This document shows, in pieces, positions 46,938 to 58,193 of a DNA stretch of 64,000 nucleotides. Positions within the stretch are counted from its first letter, which is position 1. The number at the start of each line of letters is the position of its first letter. Made by a program: the position numbers and the translations under genes. The DNA lies in contig JACCLO010000004.1 of NCBI GenBank assembly GCA_029448655.1, forward strand, positions 2,170,001 to 2,234,000. The letters run 5' to 3'. This stretch comes from Wolfiporia cocos. Its lineage: Eukaryota > Basidiomycota > Agaricomycetes > Polyporales > Phaeolaceae. The notes beneath the pieces were generated by a model. The model had not been told where the DNA came from. It was given only the letters and a program-made list of their open reading frames with translations, and ran no database searches.

Positions 46938-47740
46938 TCCACTGTTCCCGACGCAAATAGTCGGAGTTATGCAGATAGAGTTTACACTAGACAGGTTAGT
47001 ATCTTTCCAAATACCAGGCAACGGTGTGAGGTGATTTAGCGTATTTGAGGACCTCATATTGGTCCCCTTTCTGTCCGTATTTAAAGTGCTGAAGCCCAGA
47101 AGGTCTATCCGACTTAGTGTATTTGATGGCTCCGGTGATGGCCACTGAAAGGTAGCCAAATGTGGTTGATGAACCTTTAGTACAGGCCTGGTTATTGATC
47201 TATCATTCAATCAATGATCATGTCGTCTATATAGGATGTCTTGCACCTATTGCCTGTCAATGGTGAGGATCATGTCAAGGCCAAATGAGTCACTACACTA
47301 GAGAAAAATGTGTTTCATACAATCTCACCATGCTTGTGTTCTATGCGATGAAGGCGGCACTGCTACTTGATGCACATCTCTGGCAAATTTGTGGTATTCA
47401 GCTTATCTGAGAAGATTGTAAAACTCTCTTGCCAAATCAGACAGACAGGATATCAGGAACTATGTTGGATGCTTATGGTGCCATCCTCCAGCAAGCTGCA
47501 GAGAAGCATAGTGGAGTTGCTGATTTTGTTATATTCTCATCATGCATGCCTGCTGTTACTGATGAGAGAATGCAATATGGAGTATTAGCTGGCTCCCTAG
47601 CTAGCCATGTTCTTGCTGCAGCACATGACCACCTGATACTGCTGGTGTAGGCTCAAACAATCACACATATGCAGAGTGGCAAAGAGCTCATATACAAGGC
47701 CAGCAGATGGATGGTACCTTTGGGTGGTGGGAATACAGCA
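46938..47740 (+). other. Mostly unassigned, with one coding-like fragment 47429-47650
   Basis: The plus-strand frame around MLDAYGAILQQAAEKHSGV and VIFSSCMPAVTDERMQYG looks like a protein exon. It could be the front part of the Ulp1-type protease whose C-terminus lies at 49929-50196, with LTRs between them. That link is an inference. Confidence 0.35.
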
Positions 47741-47745
47741 CACTG

Positions 47746-48624
47746 TGTTATGGGACGTATACCCATTCAATATATATAAGTCCATGAATATATATATCTT
47801 CAACACCTGACAAGACCACTCTGGGCCCTCAGAGCTAACTGGGGTGAGGTAGGTGGAAGGACACCAAGTTCAGAATAAGGTCTGGACCATGTGCTCTACC
47901 CCTTATATACATTAGTGTAGTAGTTGTACATGTTATGTTCTATGTATGTGATAGTGAAGAGATTTGTCATGTAAGAGTGATATTACCTTTTTGCCTGTGA
48001 CAACACCAAGTCTGAGGGACTAGTGCTTCATTCAATACCCTGAGTCGAGGATATACGTTCTATAGATGAGACATGCTAACTCACCTTCAGTCCTATAAGC
48101 TATAGGGCTTAGAGGATTTGGGTTCATAGGGTCCTATAAGTTGAAGGGCACTTAGAGGATTTGGTTCTAGAGCTTGGCTAATACTGAGCTTGGTTTTTCA
48201 AGTTCGAGAATAAGTATAAGTCTCTTGTGATTACAACAAGGTTGAGCTGAAGAGCCTCAACCATAGTTACATGAGTTTATATACTACACTGAGTATCTGA
48301 GGTCTGATGTGTCCCAGATGTCACTGCTACTATGTACACTCTAGCCTGTAATGTATGATAAGTATGCAGTGATGTACATGTAACAATAGATAGCTATAAT
48401 AGGGGTGTGGCAGTTGAACACCATATGTCAATCAATAGATAAATGTTAAATGGTGACAGAGTTGGATCTGTCAGGTCTAAATTGAGCCCTAGTAAGCTAG
48501 TACAACTGGGGTTGCACCCAGTACAATCACAAGTCTCCAGGGAGGTTGGTTTCACAATAAGTCCCTGTATCATACTCAACTAATAGTGAGTTCTGCATGT
48601 GTCAAGAATAACATAATTGTAACA
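47746..48624 (+). mobile_element. Solo LTR, TGTTACGGG family, TSD CACTG
   Basis: It runs from TGTTATGGGACG to ATTGTAACA, 879 bp, with CACTG at 47741-47745 and 48625-48629. It is strongly CpG-decayed compared with 31498-32339. Confidence 0.88.
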
Positions 48625-48635
48625 CACTGGGTACT

Positions 48636-49317
48636 TGTTAAAGGTTGTTAACCCATTCATTATATTTGAGTCACAAATGTAAATCTTCTGCACTAAGTCC
48701 CATGGATGTGTACAAGGCTTTGTTCATATCAATCCTTCAAGCCTAGAGTTGCACAGACCCTGAGGATTGTTTGATATTCAGTACACATTATATATCTGTT
48801 CAAGGTGCAAGCCTAATAACTTGCCTAAGTCCACAAAGTCAGTGTGCACTTTGAGGACTTTAGTCATTCAAGGCTCAGAATATACTGAGCGTAGTTTAAT
48901 ATGTTTGAGAACAAGTATAAGACTTCTTGTTTATACAGCAAGGTCAAGCTGAAGAGCCTTGGCACTAGTTACAGGAGTTTATATACTATGTTAGGTTTCT
49001 GGAGTCCTATACATCCCAGATGCCACTGATACTATCTATGCTTTAGCCTGAAACATATGATAGGTATGTAGCAATATATCTGAAATGATAGGCAGCAATG
49101 ATCATGGTGATTGCACACCATCCATCAATCATTCAATGATAAAGATGAAATGGTGGCGAAGTTGAATCTGCCAGTTCTGAAATGAGCCCTATCTGCTAGT
49201 ACAACTGGGGATGCACCCAGTAAAGTCACAAGTAGCCAGGGGGTTGGTTGCACAACAAGTCCCTGTATTGTATTCGCCCAGTGGTGAGTTCTGCAAGCAT
49301 AAAAAATGACCATAACA
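48636..49317 (+). mobile_element. Solo LTR, TGTTACGGG family, TSD GTACT/ATACT
   Basis: It runs from TGTTAAAGG to CCATAACA, 682 bp. Flanks GTACT (48631-48635) and ATACT (49318-49322) differ at one base. It lies only 11 bp from the preceding copy, in the same orientation. Confidence 0.85.
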
Positions 49318-49440
49318 ATACTTGGCTGGGCAGATTTTACAAAGGGAGAGTTTGGGCTGTATGAATCCATTCTGGAGCTTGGATCAGAGAAATGAGCAAT
49401 TCCAGTGAGCAGACCTCTGTAAATATTACCCATTCAATTA

Positions 49441-49928
49441 TGACCCAGGAACTCACTTGTATGTGTCTTTTGTAGACGGTTAGTAAATCAAGCGATATAA
49501 GAGTGCAGCAGAAGATAGTAGAGCTTATGCAGCAGGGTAGAGCAATGAATTGTTCTAAGGTCTTAGGCCTTAGAGGAGCAGCTTATATACACATGTGGGA
49601 GCCATTCATATAAGCCTGCCCTAAGGGAATGGGTCTGTGTGCACAAGTGGTAATGCTGTGCACTTACAGTGAGAATGAGTCACGGTGGCTAATTATGAGT
49701 CACTTGACTACTGAGTCATAGGCCGATTGGTATATACAACGGGCTGCTGATGAGAACGTTATGAGTCATATCTATAGAACCTTTGAGAAGTTTCTAGAGA
49801 CTTTGAGAAGATGAATGTTTTGAGGTTAGGGCTACTAACTATAATGAATATGACTTACCGTAAGACAAGGCAGAGAGAATTGATATAAATTTGGTAAAAA
49901 CTAGGTAAATGCCTAGAAAACTGTGACA
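49441..49928 (-). mobile_element. Solo LTR, TSD AATTA/AATTG
   Basis: It runs from TGACCCAGG to CTGTGACA, 488 bp. Flanks are AATTA (49436-49440) and AATTG (49929-49933). It lies directly against the Ulp1-type protease relic. Confidence 0.75.
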
Positions 49929-50196
49929 AATTGACTTGATTGTTTTCACACAGTTACTGCAGAAGACATTTAATTGGATATGCAGACATGTCATACTACC
50001 TGTTTTCAAGTGGCACATCAAATCAACAGAAAAGTGGGTCATATCACCTCCATTCATCAAATGTCAGATCAATGGATGGTCCTGTGGGCTATTTGTGATG
50101 ATTTTGCTGAGGGCATTTGCCAATGGAGAGGATTTTTTGCTTGTGGGGGATAGTGCAAAGAAGAGTGTTCAAGCAGGAGCTCTGAAAGCATTCTAA
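49929..50196 (+). pseudogene. C-terminal relic of a Ulp1/C48-type cysteine protease
   Basis: The frame contains PPFIKCQINGWSCGLFVMIL followed by RAFANGEDF. The Q....SCG arrangement is the oxyanion glutamine and catalytic cysteine of Ulp1-like peptidases, which in fungi are often carried by large DNA transposons. The catalytic histidine and aspartate are not found nearby, so this is a fragment. Confidence 0.6.
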
Positions 50197-51102
50197 AAGC
50201 TTCCATGAGTAGTCTGCATGTTTCATGACCACAACCTCTGATTAGTTCCACATACAGAACTGTACAACCTGTCTTGAGAATGACACAAAACCATCATAAT
50301 GTACAAGTATGCCCTGCTAGGAGCAACCCAGGGTTGTATTGGCCTAGAGGTCACCACACTCTGACCAGACAAGCATGCAATGAGAGTAGAGAGGGACTAT
50401 GCCCAATGCCTAGATTGAAGAGTTTGAGGTTGTAAGACCTCAGATAGTAGACTACAGTGACTTACAAAACCATTGACAAGATTGCTTATTTCACAGATTT
50501 ATCTGGGACTAGCATTTTTCCGTTATTTTTAGCAATTTATCTGGGATTTATACGTCTACCTACAAGTTATCCAGGACTTATCCCATATTGCCACACAATA
50601 AGGTCCTAAAATGGCCTTATAGCTTACATAATGTAATGACACGCTACTAAGCCCTCACGACTAAGCATAACACGCTAGTCAGGACTTCCATGTCATCCCA
50701 ATGTCATAGCTACAGCCATCACGGCCCCAGCCCAGACTAATGACATCATGGCAACCTCACCATCAGCTATCCTAGCTACAGTATTGCATCATGGTCCAGA
50801 CTTAGCTACGTCATCACTACGTCAACCAGTCCAGCCCTACAGGCCAGACCATTACATCATTGTTCTATCAGAAGATGATGTCACACGTTGCGCCATCCTT
50901 ACAACAGAATGGTGCTATAGCATAATAATAGCTCTACGCTATTAATGCTACTGGTCCGGTTTACCCTGGTTACCAATGGGCTCCAGCACTTGCAGAGTCC
51001 TGGGCTTCTAGCCTTCCGGCAAAGTCCAATCCCCAGTCTTAGACCACTCCATCATGATTGGTTACCATCCGGTCCGGTCAATGACATCACGCCCTAGCTA
51101 CC

Positions 51103-51609
51103 TGACCCAAAACATCTTCTGGGTCATCCCTCAACGTCTAAGTCCCTGCTCACAAGTCATGGCATCCCAAGACTAAGTCGACGAAGGGGAGACCAAGCCC
51201 TAAGTCGAGGTCAAGGTACGTCGCACAGACTAGCAAGCGTTCACAAGGGAGAGCACGCAGGATGGATGTTAAGTGCCCTAAGGCATGGTAGAGAATAAAG
51301 GTTCTGAGGTAAGACGGCTCAGAACCCTAGGTATATATACATCAGAGTAGCGCTGTAATCCCTAGTAGTAACCCTTGCCCTAAAGTGACGTGGCCTGTGC
51401 GCACGCACCTACCAGTCAGGGGTCTGGAACACTTATGTAACCAACTGATGTACTTATCTTATCTACTCTACAGAGACACACATTATCTACTGTAAGTAAC
51501 GTGCCGCTGTAAGACAGTCACGTGCCTTTGTCGTCTGAAGTCGTGAGTTCGACCCCAGCGAAAGACGTACTTTATAAAATAAGATAATGCCACAGAAAAT
51601 GTTGTGACA
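51103..51609 (-). mobile_element. Solo LTR, TSD CTACC
   Basis: It runs from TGACCCAAAAC to GTTGTGACA, 507 bp, with CTACC at 51098-51102 and 51610-51614. On the minus strand GTATATATAC is followed by the GGTTCTGAG/CTCAGAACC hairpin. Confidence 0.92.
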
Positions 51610-52020
51610 CTACCGTCCTTAGTAATGAGACTAGGGGTAGCCAATGGCATATCTGACCCGGCACCTTGCCTTTGTCAGCACGTATCTCTGGCCAATAGCG
51701 GAGATCCCTCAAGGTCCGGTCTTCCGGCTTCATGTATACCTGGGCTGCACCCACATTCACATGTCCACTACATAGTGGAACCACATGCTCTCTCTTTTAC
51801 CATTGGTCCAGCCATTACCAGCGGACCACGGCCTTTGTAGATAGAGTTATGACTTGGCTTCCGCCCTTAGGGTGCAAGCCTCACGTTCCTTTTAGGGTAT
51901 GTACTATACAGTAGCACATGACCCTTTCTATGCATGTATATATGTAGGAGCTAGATGCTCTTTACCTTCAGTTCTATTCTTCTTGACGTCTGCTGTAGAA
52001 GTATCTCACCCTCTACTGCG

Positions 52021-53080
52021 TGTCACACGCCAATTTCAAGCCTTTAGGCACAGTACCTTTTCCGATCATCGAGAGCACCCCCGAGGCTGGAAACCCGATG
52101 CCTCAGCTAGAACCAAGCCCTACACACGTACCACTACGGGCACTAGCTAACAGCATCACCAGCCACGCCAAAGAACCCTAGTCCCAGACCTCACGTCCAG
52201 TCCAACATAAAGCCCATAACAGTCACGTGACCCCAACCAACTACGATGAGCCCAGTAGCACCTAACCAGGCCAACCCCTTGCTACCTGGACCACACCTCA
52301 TCAGGTCACGACCACCCAGACTCACGGCTAGGACCCTGTCCACCCAACCAACCAAGCCCTATGCCTCCCGTCTCCACGAACCACCGCCATTACTGGCTAC
52401 ACGGTCATTACTGGCCAAGGACTCATGCCATTACTGGCACGGACTCTGTACCATATGGACTAAGGCCCATGGGAGGCCTTAAACCCCAGCTACCCTAGTC
52501 TACGAGGAACACCGACCTCAGGGCAGCACCTGTACGACTGAGAACCCTAGCAGTCACAGGACTCTACGTACCGATCGCAGCCGATCATGCTCGATCACCC
52601 TATGTCACGCACGGCCCGTACTGGCCAGTCCACAGTCCCGGCAGACGTCATCCTTCAGTACCAGCATGTGGGAACCTGGGCCGCCACGTGCCTTCCCCTC
52701 AGTACCAGTCCTTGGGAACCTGGACATCAGACGCCCCGATCACGGACATAGAACCCCACCATTACCGGCGAACCCCCGATCAACAAGAACCACCGATCGG
52801 GCCTATCCCGCTACGTTGCCATAGACATCCAGCGCTCCCCTAGCCCTACCAGCGCTCGCGCTCCGATGCCCTTACTGACCACCACATAGCACGTAGATTA
52901 CCTCAGCGCCGAGGCGCCCTAACATGTACAAACATATGTAGGAGTATATAAACGCCAGACAGTCTTGAGCGAACCTCAGACTTGTCTTGGCCTTTGCAGC
53001 CTTGAGATGCCTGGACCAGGAAGGCGCTTTCACATGACCCCCCTTCCCCCGGTGTGTGTCTTAAGACTGTGCTTGTGTCA
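52021..53080 (+). mobile_element. Solo LTR, ~1.06 kb family, TSD CTGCG/CTGTG
   Basis: It runs from TGTCACACGCC to GCTTGTGTCA. Flanks CTGCG (52016-52020) and CTGTG (53081-53085) differ by one C-to-T change at a CpG. It contains many CCATTACTGGC words, like the copies at 43187 and 43255. Confidence 0.85.
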
Positions 53081-53140
53081 CTGTGCTTGCCTGGTTATCT
53101 TACCTTCCCTCCCCCACTATGGGTAGTTGGTGAGTCCCAC

Positions 53141-53614
53141 TGTCACGATTTTATTGTGATTTTCCCTCATATGCGATTACCGGGGGTCGAACTCACGACC
53201 TAGGGATTTGCTGAAACATGCACGCCTTTACTGGCGCGTATGTCCAAGTAGCTAGCGCATGGCTACCCTTTACAGTATATCATGTGATGGCTTATGTTAG
53301 CGTTCTAGTCCTTGATCGTTAGGCGCGTGCGCACAGGCCACGTCGCTTTAGGGCAAGGTTAGCTATTTAGTACTACAGCGCTACTATCATGTATATATAC
53401 CCAAGAGTCTGAGGCGTACTCCTCAGACTCATCAATTTGGCTCTGCCTTAGGGCAACCATTACTCCATACCTCGCTGCACCATTTAAGCTCGCTAGTCTT
53501 GGGAACCTCGACCTTAACGAACCTGAGCTTGGGTACCTCAGTGACGACTGCGTCTTGGATGTCGGCTGGAGGAGCGGGGCGTTATGTTGAGGTATGACCC
53601 CGAGTTTTGGGCCA
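53141..53614 (+). mobile_element. Solo LTR, TSD CCCAC
   Basis: It runs from TGTCACGATT to TTTTGGGCCA, 474 bp, with CCCAC at 53136-53140 and 53615-53619. TATATATAC (53392-53400) is followed by a perfect 10-bp hairpin (53405-53414 / 53421-53430). Confidence 0.92.
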
Positions 53615-53936
53615 CCCACAGTCAGTCTGTGTCAGCTTAATTCACATTACTTTGGCTATATCCCAGGCTATTCTATTATGAATATAATGATGTTTAAAAA
53701 CCATATATCTATGCTTCAAAATGAGGTTCTTACTGTAATATTAGATTATGTAATCAGAGAGATATGCCATTTTCTTTAGGGGTAACCCCCGTCAATGGTT
53801 TTGTAACTGGCAGCTCCAGTTATGGAATTATTTCATTTTGTAGGCTGTGTAGCATAAGAGATCGGTCATGTGATGATATAAAAGACTCATAGACTCATGC
53901 ACAAGCACAAACACTCACTTGCTCCTTACCATCATT

Positions 53937-54954
53937 ATGCACCAGCCCATTTCTGCTGACACCATCCAACAGATCCTCTTTTTGCTGAATCAGGGCAAAT
54001 CTTGTTGTCAGATTGAGAAGGAGACTGGTGTCCACTATTCAACCATTAGTAAATTGCATGGACAGCATTCCTAGACTCTCTAATGCCAGAGGAGGCCACC
54101 CTTCTGTTCTGACGACTACCAACCTTTGCTATACTACCTATCTTATTGGAACTGACAAGGCAAGCACTGCTCCTGCAGTGGCTAGGGCCCTGTCAGATGT
54201 AACAGGAAAGACAGTCAATGCACAGATTGTGTGCAGAGCACTAAAGAAAGCTGGAATGAAGGCTGTGGTGAAGCAGAAAAGGCTCAAAATTCACTGCACA
54301 CCACAAGTCTGCAAGAATGGACTTTGCTCTAGCCCACCAGCATCGGACTCTGGATGACTGGAAGCAGGTTATATGGTCTGATGAGACCAAAATTAATTAT
54401 TGGGGTCAGATGGGAGGCAATGGGCATGGGAGAAGCCTGGAGAGGGACTGAGTGACAGGCTGATTTAGGATACCCTTAATTTTGGTGGTGGATCATGGAT
54501 GATGTGGGCATGTATGAGCTGGGAGGGAGTATGGTTTGCCTGCAAGATTGATGGAAAGATGGATACAGATCCCTATGTAAACATTCTGAAGGATGAACTT
54601 CCAAATAGCTTGGAGCATTGGGGAAAAACTGTGGAGGAGATGATATTTCAGCAGGACAATGACCCCAAGGGCACTAGCAAGAAGGCACAGAGGTGGCTTC
54701 AAGAGCATGGTGTCAAAATCATGGTGTGTCCTGCTCAATCTCCAAACCTCAATCCCATAGAGCATCTATGGAACCACCTCAAAAGAAAACTTGCAGATTA
54801 TGAGGGACTGCCCAATGGGATCACCCAGTTATGGGAGAGGGTGAAGAAGGAATGGGAAGCTATTGACAGGTCTGTGTGTCAGAACCCGATCTAGAGTATG
54901 CCAGAGAGAGAGAATTCAGTGTTGAAAGCCAAAGTAGGATACACTAAGTACTAG
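53937..54954 (+). mobile_element. Degenerate Tc1/mariner (DD34E-type) transposase
   Basis: The reading runs from MHQPISADTIQQIL (ATG 53937), a helix-turn-helix start, through ARALSDVTGKTVNAQIVCRA and LKKAGMKAVVK. Catalytic acidic blocks follow: WSDETKINYWG, FQQDNDPKGTSKKAQRWL and QSPNLNPIEHLWNHLKRKL. It ends near GYTKY at TAG 54952-54954. The frame shifts at least twice (near 54060 and 54345-54480). A TAG at 54892 replaces a glutamate codon in the usual LIESMP. The transposase is therefore dead. The middle region is heavily CpG-decayed. Confidence 0.88.
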
Positions 54955-55660
54955 GAATATTGATTTTTATAGTCTGGGATTCATGTTACAAAAATGTTGA
55001 TTTTGGTGGCCTCTGAATAAATTTTTATTTCTCAATTTTGATGAGACAAAATATTATAAATATGATATTATCGAAAGCCCGAGATGTATGGCTTTCTAAC
55101 AAGATATTGATCATGAGAATCCATGCAGTGTAGCTCAAGATATGACCACAACAATGTAGATCAAGTAAGTCACTGTATATACTACCATCGCAGCAATGGG
55201 CTATGTACTTGCCCTGAAGGGGCCCAAGCATGATTATAGACAACATGCAGTATGTAATGACTAATCTACTATATGTGATGACCAATTGGTGGGAGGCTAC
55301 ATGTAACTGCTAGTCCACTATGTATGGCGGTGCTAGATCATGTGACTAATTGACTATGAAGCCTTGGGATTGAACCAGGGAGGGGGCAAGTAGATAATTT
55401 GTGACAGAAAAGGCATCAGCAGAATGAGCCAGCAACATCTAAGCAATCCCAGTAAGTTCCCACACATTAACTTCTGCATGAAAATAGGCCTACAGTAAGT
55501 GTGATGCAGGCAGTCAATTCCAAGCAGTCCAACAGCTCCATGTGTTTTTTCATTTTTCTGTATATTGTCACCAAATCTGAGAATGATGATCTAGAAGCTT
55601 GAAATGTCACAGAAGTACATCCCCAGAAGTTGATGTCTCAGGAGCTGATTCTGACAGAGA
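54955..55660. other. Mariner 3' flank, no gene recognised
   Basis: This AT-rich sequence has no supported frame. The element's right terminal repeat could not be fixed. Confidence 0.4.
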
Positions 55661-55984
55661 TTGTCTGTGCTGGTGTGGCTGCCATTCTCTGAGGGAATCC
55701 ACTACTTCAGCATAGCATATCTATGTGAGTGCATGTTATCTGTTGATTGCCTTCTCAGCTCAGTGACATTGGGCACAGCTGTGGTTTTGTATGAGTGCAT
55801 CATAACACTCAATGATGAAATCAGCTACAGCTGGAAATATTGTTGCACAGCTACTACCATACTCCTTCTCTTGAATAGATGTTTCCTGATCACCTTGTGG
55901 AAAGGAATGTCAAAATTTATGGGCAGGCGCCCGCTCGTGAGGCTACGTGCTCCCTTTCAGACTCCAGGGACTTTGTTTGGATAG
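55661..55984 (+). pseudogene. DUF6533-type membrane protein fragment
   Basis: The frame contains AVVLYECIITLNDEISYSWK and ATTILLLLNRCFLITLW, which resemble the first transmembrane pair of DUF6533 proteins abundant in Agaricomycetes. No downstream helices follow in frame, so it is an isolated fragment. Function of the family is unknown. Confidence 0.5.
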
Positions 55985-56206
55985 CTTACAAATGCATGGC
56001 TTAGGTATGTACAATCTGTCCCTTTTTATGCTAATGGTGACTCATCTGCCCATACCACTCCAATTATCAGCCCCCCAACTCCTGCCATACCTGCCATTTC
56101 CACCTTGGCATGCTATTGACTCCGATCATTGTGCAGCTCCAATTGCACCATCACACGCCAAGTGTGTTGACTTCCAACAGGGAAAGGTGGAGATGCAGAG
56201 AAAACA

Positions 56207-57532
56207 TGTCACTGACAGCACAAGCTAGTAAGACCAAGATAAGATAGCAGCACAAACCTTACATATGACTAATATACAAGCAGACAATGATGAATGCTCA
56301 TATACTAATGTGTATAGAATGCAAAGGCAGATGGTGTGGCAGCACTTCTCTGGTCCCAAGGCAAATCACCTGACCTGCTGACTGTATTACCCCAGCAAGC
56401 AAGTCAAAAGACAGAGACAAGGTGGCATGCAGGGAGTAATATGAAAAGGGGAACTAGCCCCACATTGAGAATAACAAGACTGGGGGTTTAGCCCCAGTCA
56501 TGCTAGGTTATGTACATGACCAAAAAGCAGAGATGTTGTAACTACCCTAAAGTACCAGGTCCATACACTAGTCCATGCACAGTAACTAAGGTATGTAGCA
56601 ACTAATGTAATACTAACACGTTACATACTGTGACTGTCATGTGAGTAGCTACTACAGTGCCCACACCTATCTTATCTGACAATGTCCTCAGACATCATGT
56701 GACTCCTCAGGGGGCACCTTTCCTAACATTTCAGTGTACCTGTTACGGGGATTTTTTGAATGCTGGCAGAACTCACCATCGAGTGAATACAATACAAGGA
56801 CTTGTTGCACAACCAACTCCCCTGGCTATTCATGACTCTACTGGGTGCATCCCCAGTTGTACTAGCATATAGGGCATGTTTTGACTCTGGCAGATCCAAC
56901 TCTGCCCTCGTTTCATAATTATCATTCACTGATTGACAGATGGCGTTCAACCACCATTATCATTACTATCTATCATTTCAGATATATCGCTACATATCTA
57001 TCAAATGTCTCGCACTATAACATAGATAGTATCAGTGACATCTGGGATGGACAAGACCCCTAAAACCTAATGTAGTATATAAACTGATGTACTTAGTGTT
57101 GAGGCTCATCAGCTCAACCATTTTAAATAAACAAGAAGTCTTATACTCATTCTCAAACATAGGAAACTATGCTCAGTATTTGCCGAGCCCTGAACTGACT
57201 AAGTCCTCGAAGTGCACACTGACTTCTCGGACTCAGGCAAGTCTTTTATTCTAAAAGACTTGCTCTTGAACTGATATATTCTCTAACATGTATTGAATAT
57301 TGAACAATCCCCTAAAGTCTTTGACTTAGGGCCCAAAGGCTTATTCAGATAATATTTACTTTGCACTCATCTGTGGGACTACATGCAGAAGAATGATCTA
57401 TATCTGCAACTCAAATATAGAACAGGTATTCGATCCATAATACCCCTCAATGCACAAGGCATTTGGCAACATCGGTACCTGCAAACAAAGGAGGCAGCAT
57501 GTGAGGCAATGCCACAGAATAAATCTGTGACA
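56207..57532 (-). mobile_element. Solo LTR interrupted by another LTR, approximate TSD AAACA
   Basis: The right end AATCTGTGACA (57532) is a TGTCACAGATT start on the minus strand; the left end is TGTCACTGACAG at 56207. AAACA at 56202-56206 matches 57534-57538 with one extra A. The perfect GACTGGGG/CCCCAGTC hairpin (about 56480-56510) lies beside a TATA-like region on the minus strand. Confidence 0.65.
56741..57430 (-). mobile_element. Solo LTR, TGTTACGGG family, nested
   Basis: It starts TGTTACGGGG at 56741 and aligns in reverse with 31498-32339. The far terminus (ATCCATAATACC) has lost its exact CCATAACA end. The TSD (GTACC on the left, TACC on the right) is therefore incomplete. It is strongly CpG-decayed. 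Confidence 0.8.
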
Positions 57533-57670
57533 AAAACACTATTGGATGTCTTAACAATGTGCTTACTAATGACCAATCTTGCAGCCTTCCGGTATCTTGA
57601 TAGCTACATCACATTGAGAAATGGTATTGACTTGCTGAGTCCTTAGTGTGAAGCAGACAAGATAGCAAAA

Positions 57671-58188
57671 TGTCACGGTTTTACCCTCTGACATATGTGG
57701 GGGCCCCTAGGCTCGATCCCACGTCACTACGCCTCCCCTTGTACGTTTGTTAACCCCTTCGTCACTACGCCCTCCCCTGCCTGACGGCACGTGACCGGTA
57801 GATAGATTAGATTAGATACCTGACTGATAGTAGTGGCGCCCTGGCACCGCCCCCTTACTTAGTCATCCCCTCACATGACCCCGTTCCCATCATGCGCACA
57901 GACCACCCCCTTTAGGGTATGCCCGGTAGTCTCTAGTGTAGCGGACCTGTCATGTATAAGTAGTAGCGTCTGAGGTCTTACAACCTCAGACCTATTAATG
58001 TCAGTTGGGCGCGTGTGCCCTCTTTCATGCTCTCTCCTTGTCTGCCCGCGCGACGTCTCCTTTGCCTTATACCTGCTAGTCTGGTAGTCGCCCCCCTTAG
58101 TGTTGTGGCTCCCCCTATAGACGACGCTAGGTCCCTTAGAGACAAGACATAGCGGTTGGGACGTGACATCAGAGGCAAGTCTGTGTCA
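57671..58188 (+). mobile_element. Solo LTR, TSD CAAAA
   Basis: It runs from TGTCACGGTT to GTCTGTGTCA, 518 bp, with CAAAA at 57666-57670 and 58189-58193. The TATA-like ATGTATAAG is followed by a perfect 9-bp hairpin (57968-57976 / 57983-57991). CpG content is still high, so it is a younger insertion. Confidence 0.93.
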
Positions 58189-58193
58189 CAAAA

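Larger units (their letters stand above)
50489..53634 (+). mobile_element. Outer solo LTR hosting three further LTRs, TSD GCTTA
   Basis: It begins TTTCACAGATTTATCTGG (TGTCAC with one change) and ends CAGTCTGTGTCA. GCTTA occurs at 50484-50488 and 53635-53639. Net length is about 1.1 kb after removing the insertions at 51103, 52021 and 53141 with their duplications. Confidence 0.87.
50453..53815. mobile_element. TIR element (mariner-type MITE?) split by LTR insertions
   Basis: TTACAAAACCATTGAC at 50462-50477 is answered in inverse by GTCAATGGTTTTGTAA at 53792-53807. Outside the LTR stack only about 215 bp of this element remain. The inverted repeat resembles Tc1/mariner termini. Confidence 0.6.

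Noticed and set aside
53615..53634. LTR 53141 ending at 53634 (CTGTGTCA)
   Set aside because: No matching duplication with that end. The true end is 53614 (TSD CCCAC), and 53634 is the end of the outer LTR that starts at 50489 (TSD GCTTA).
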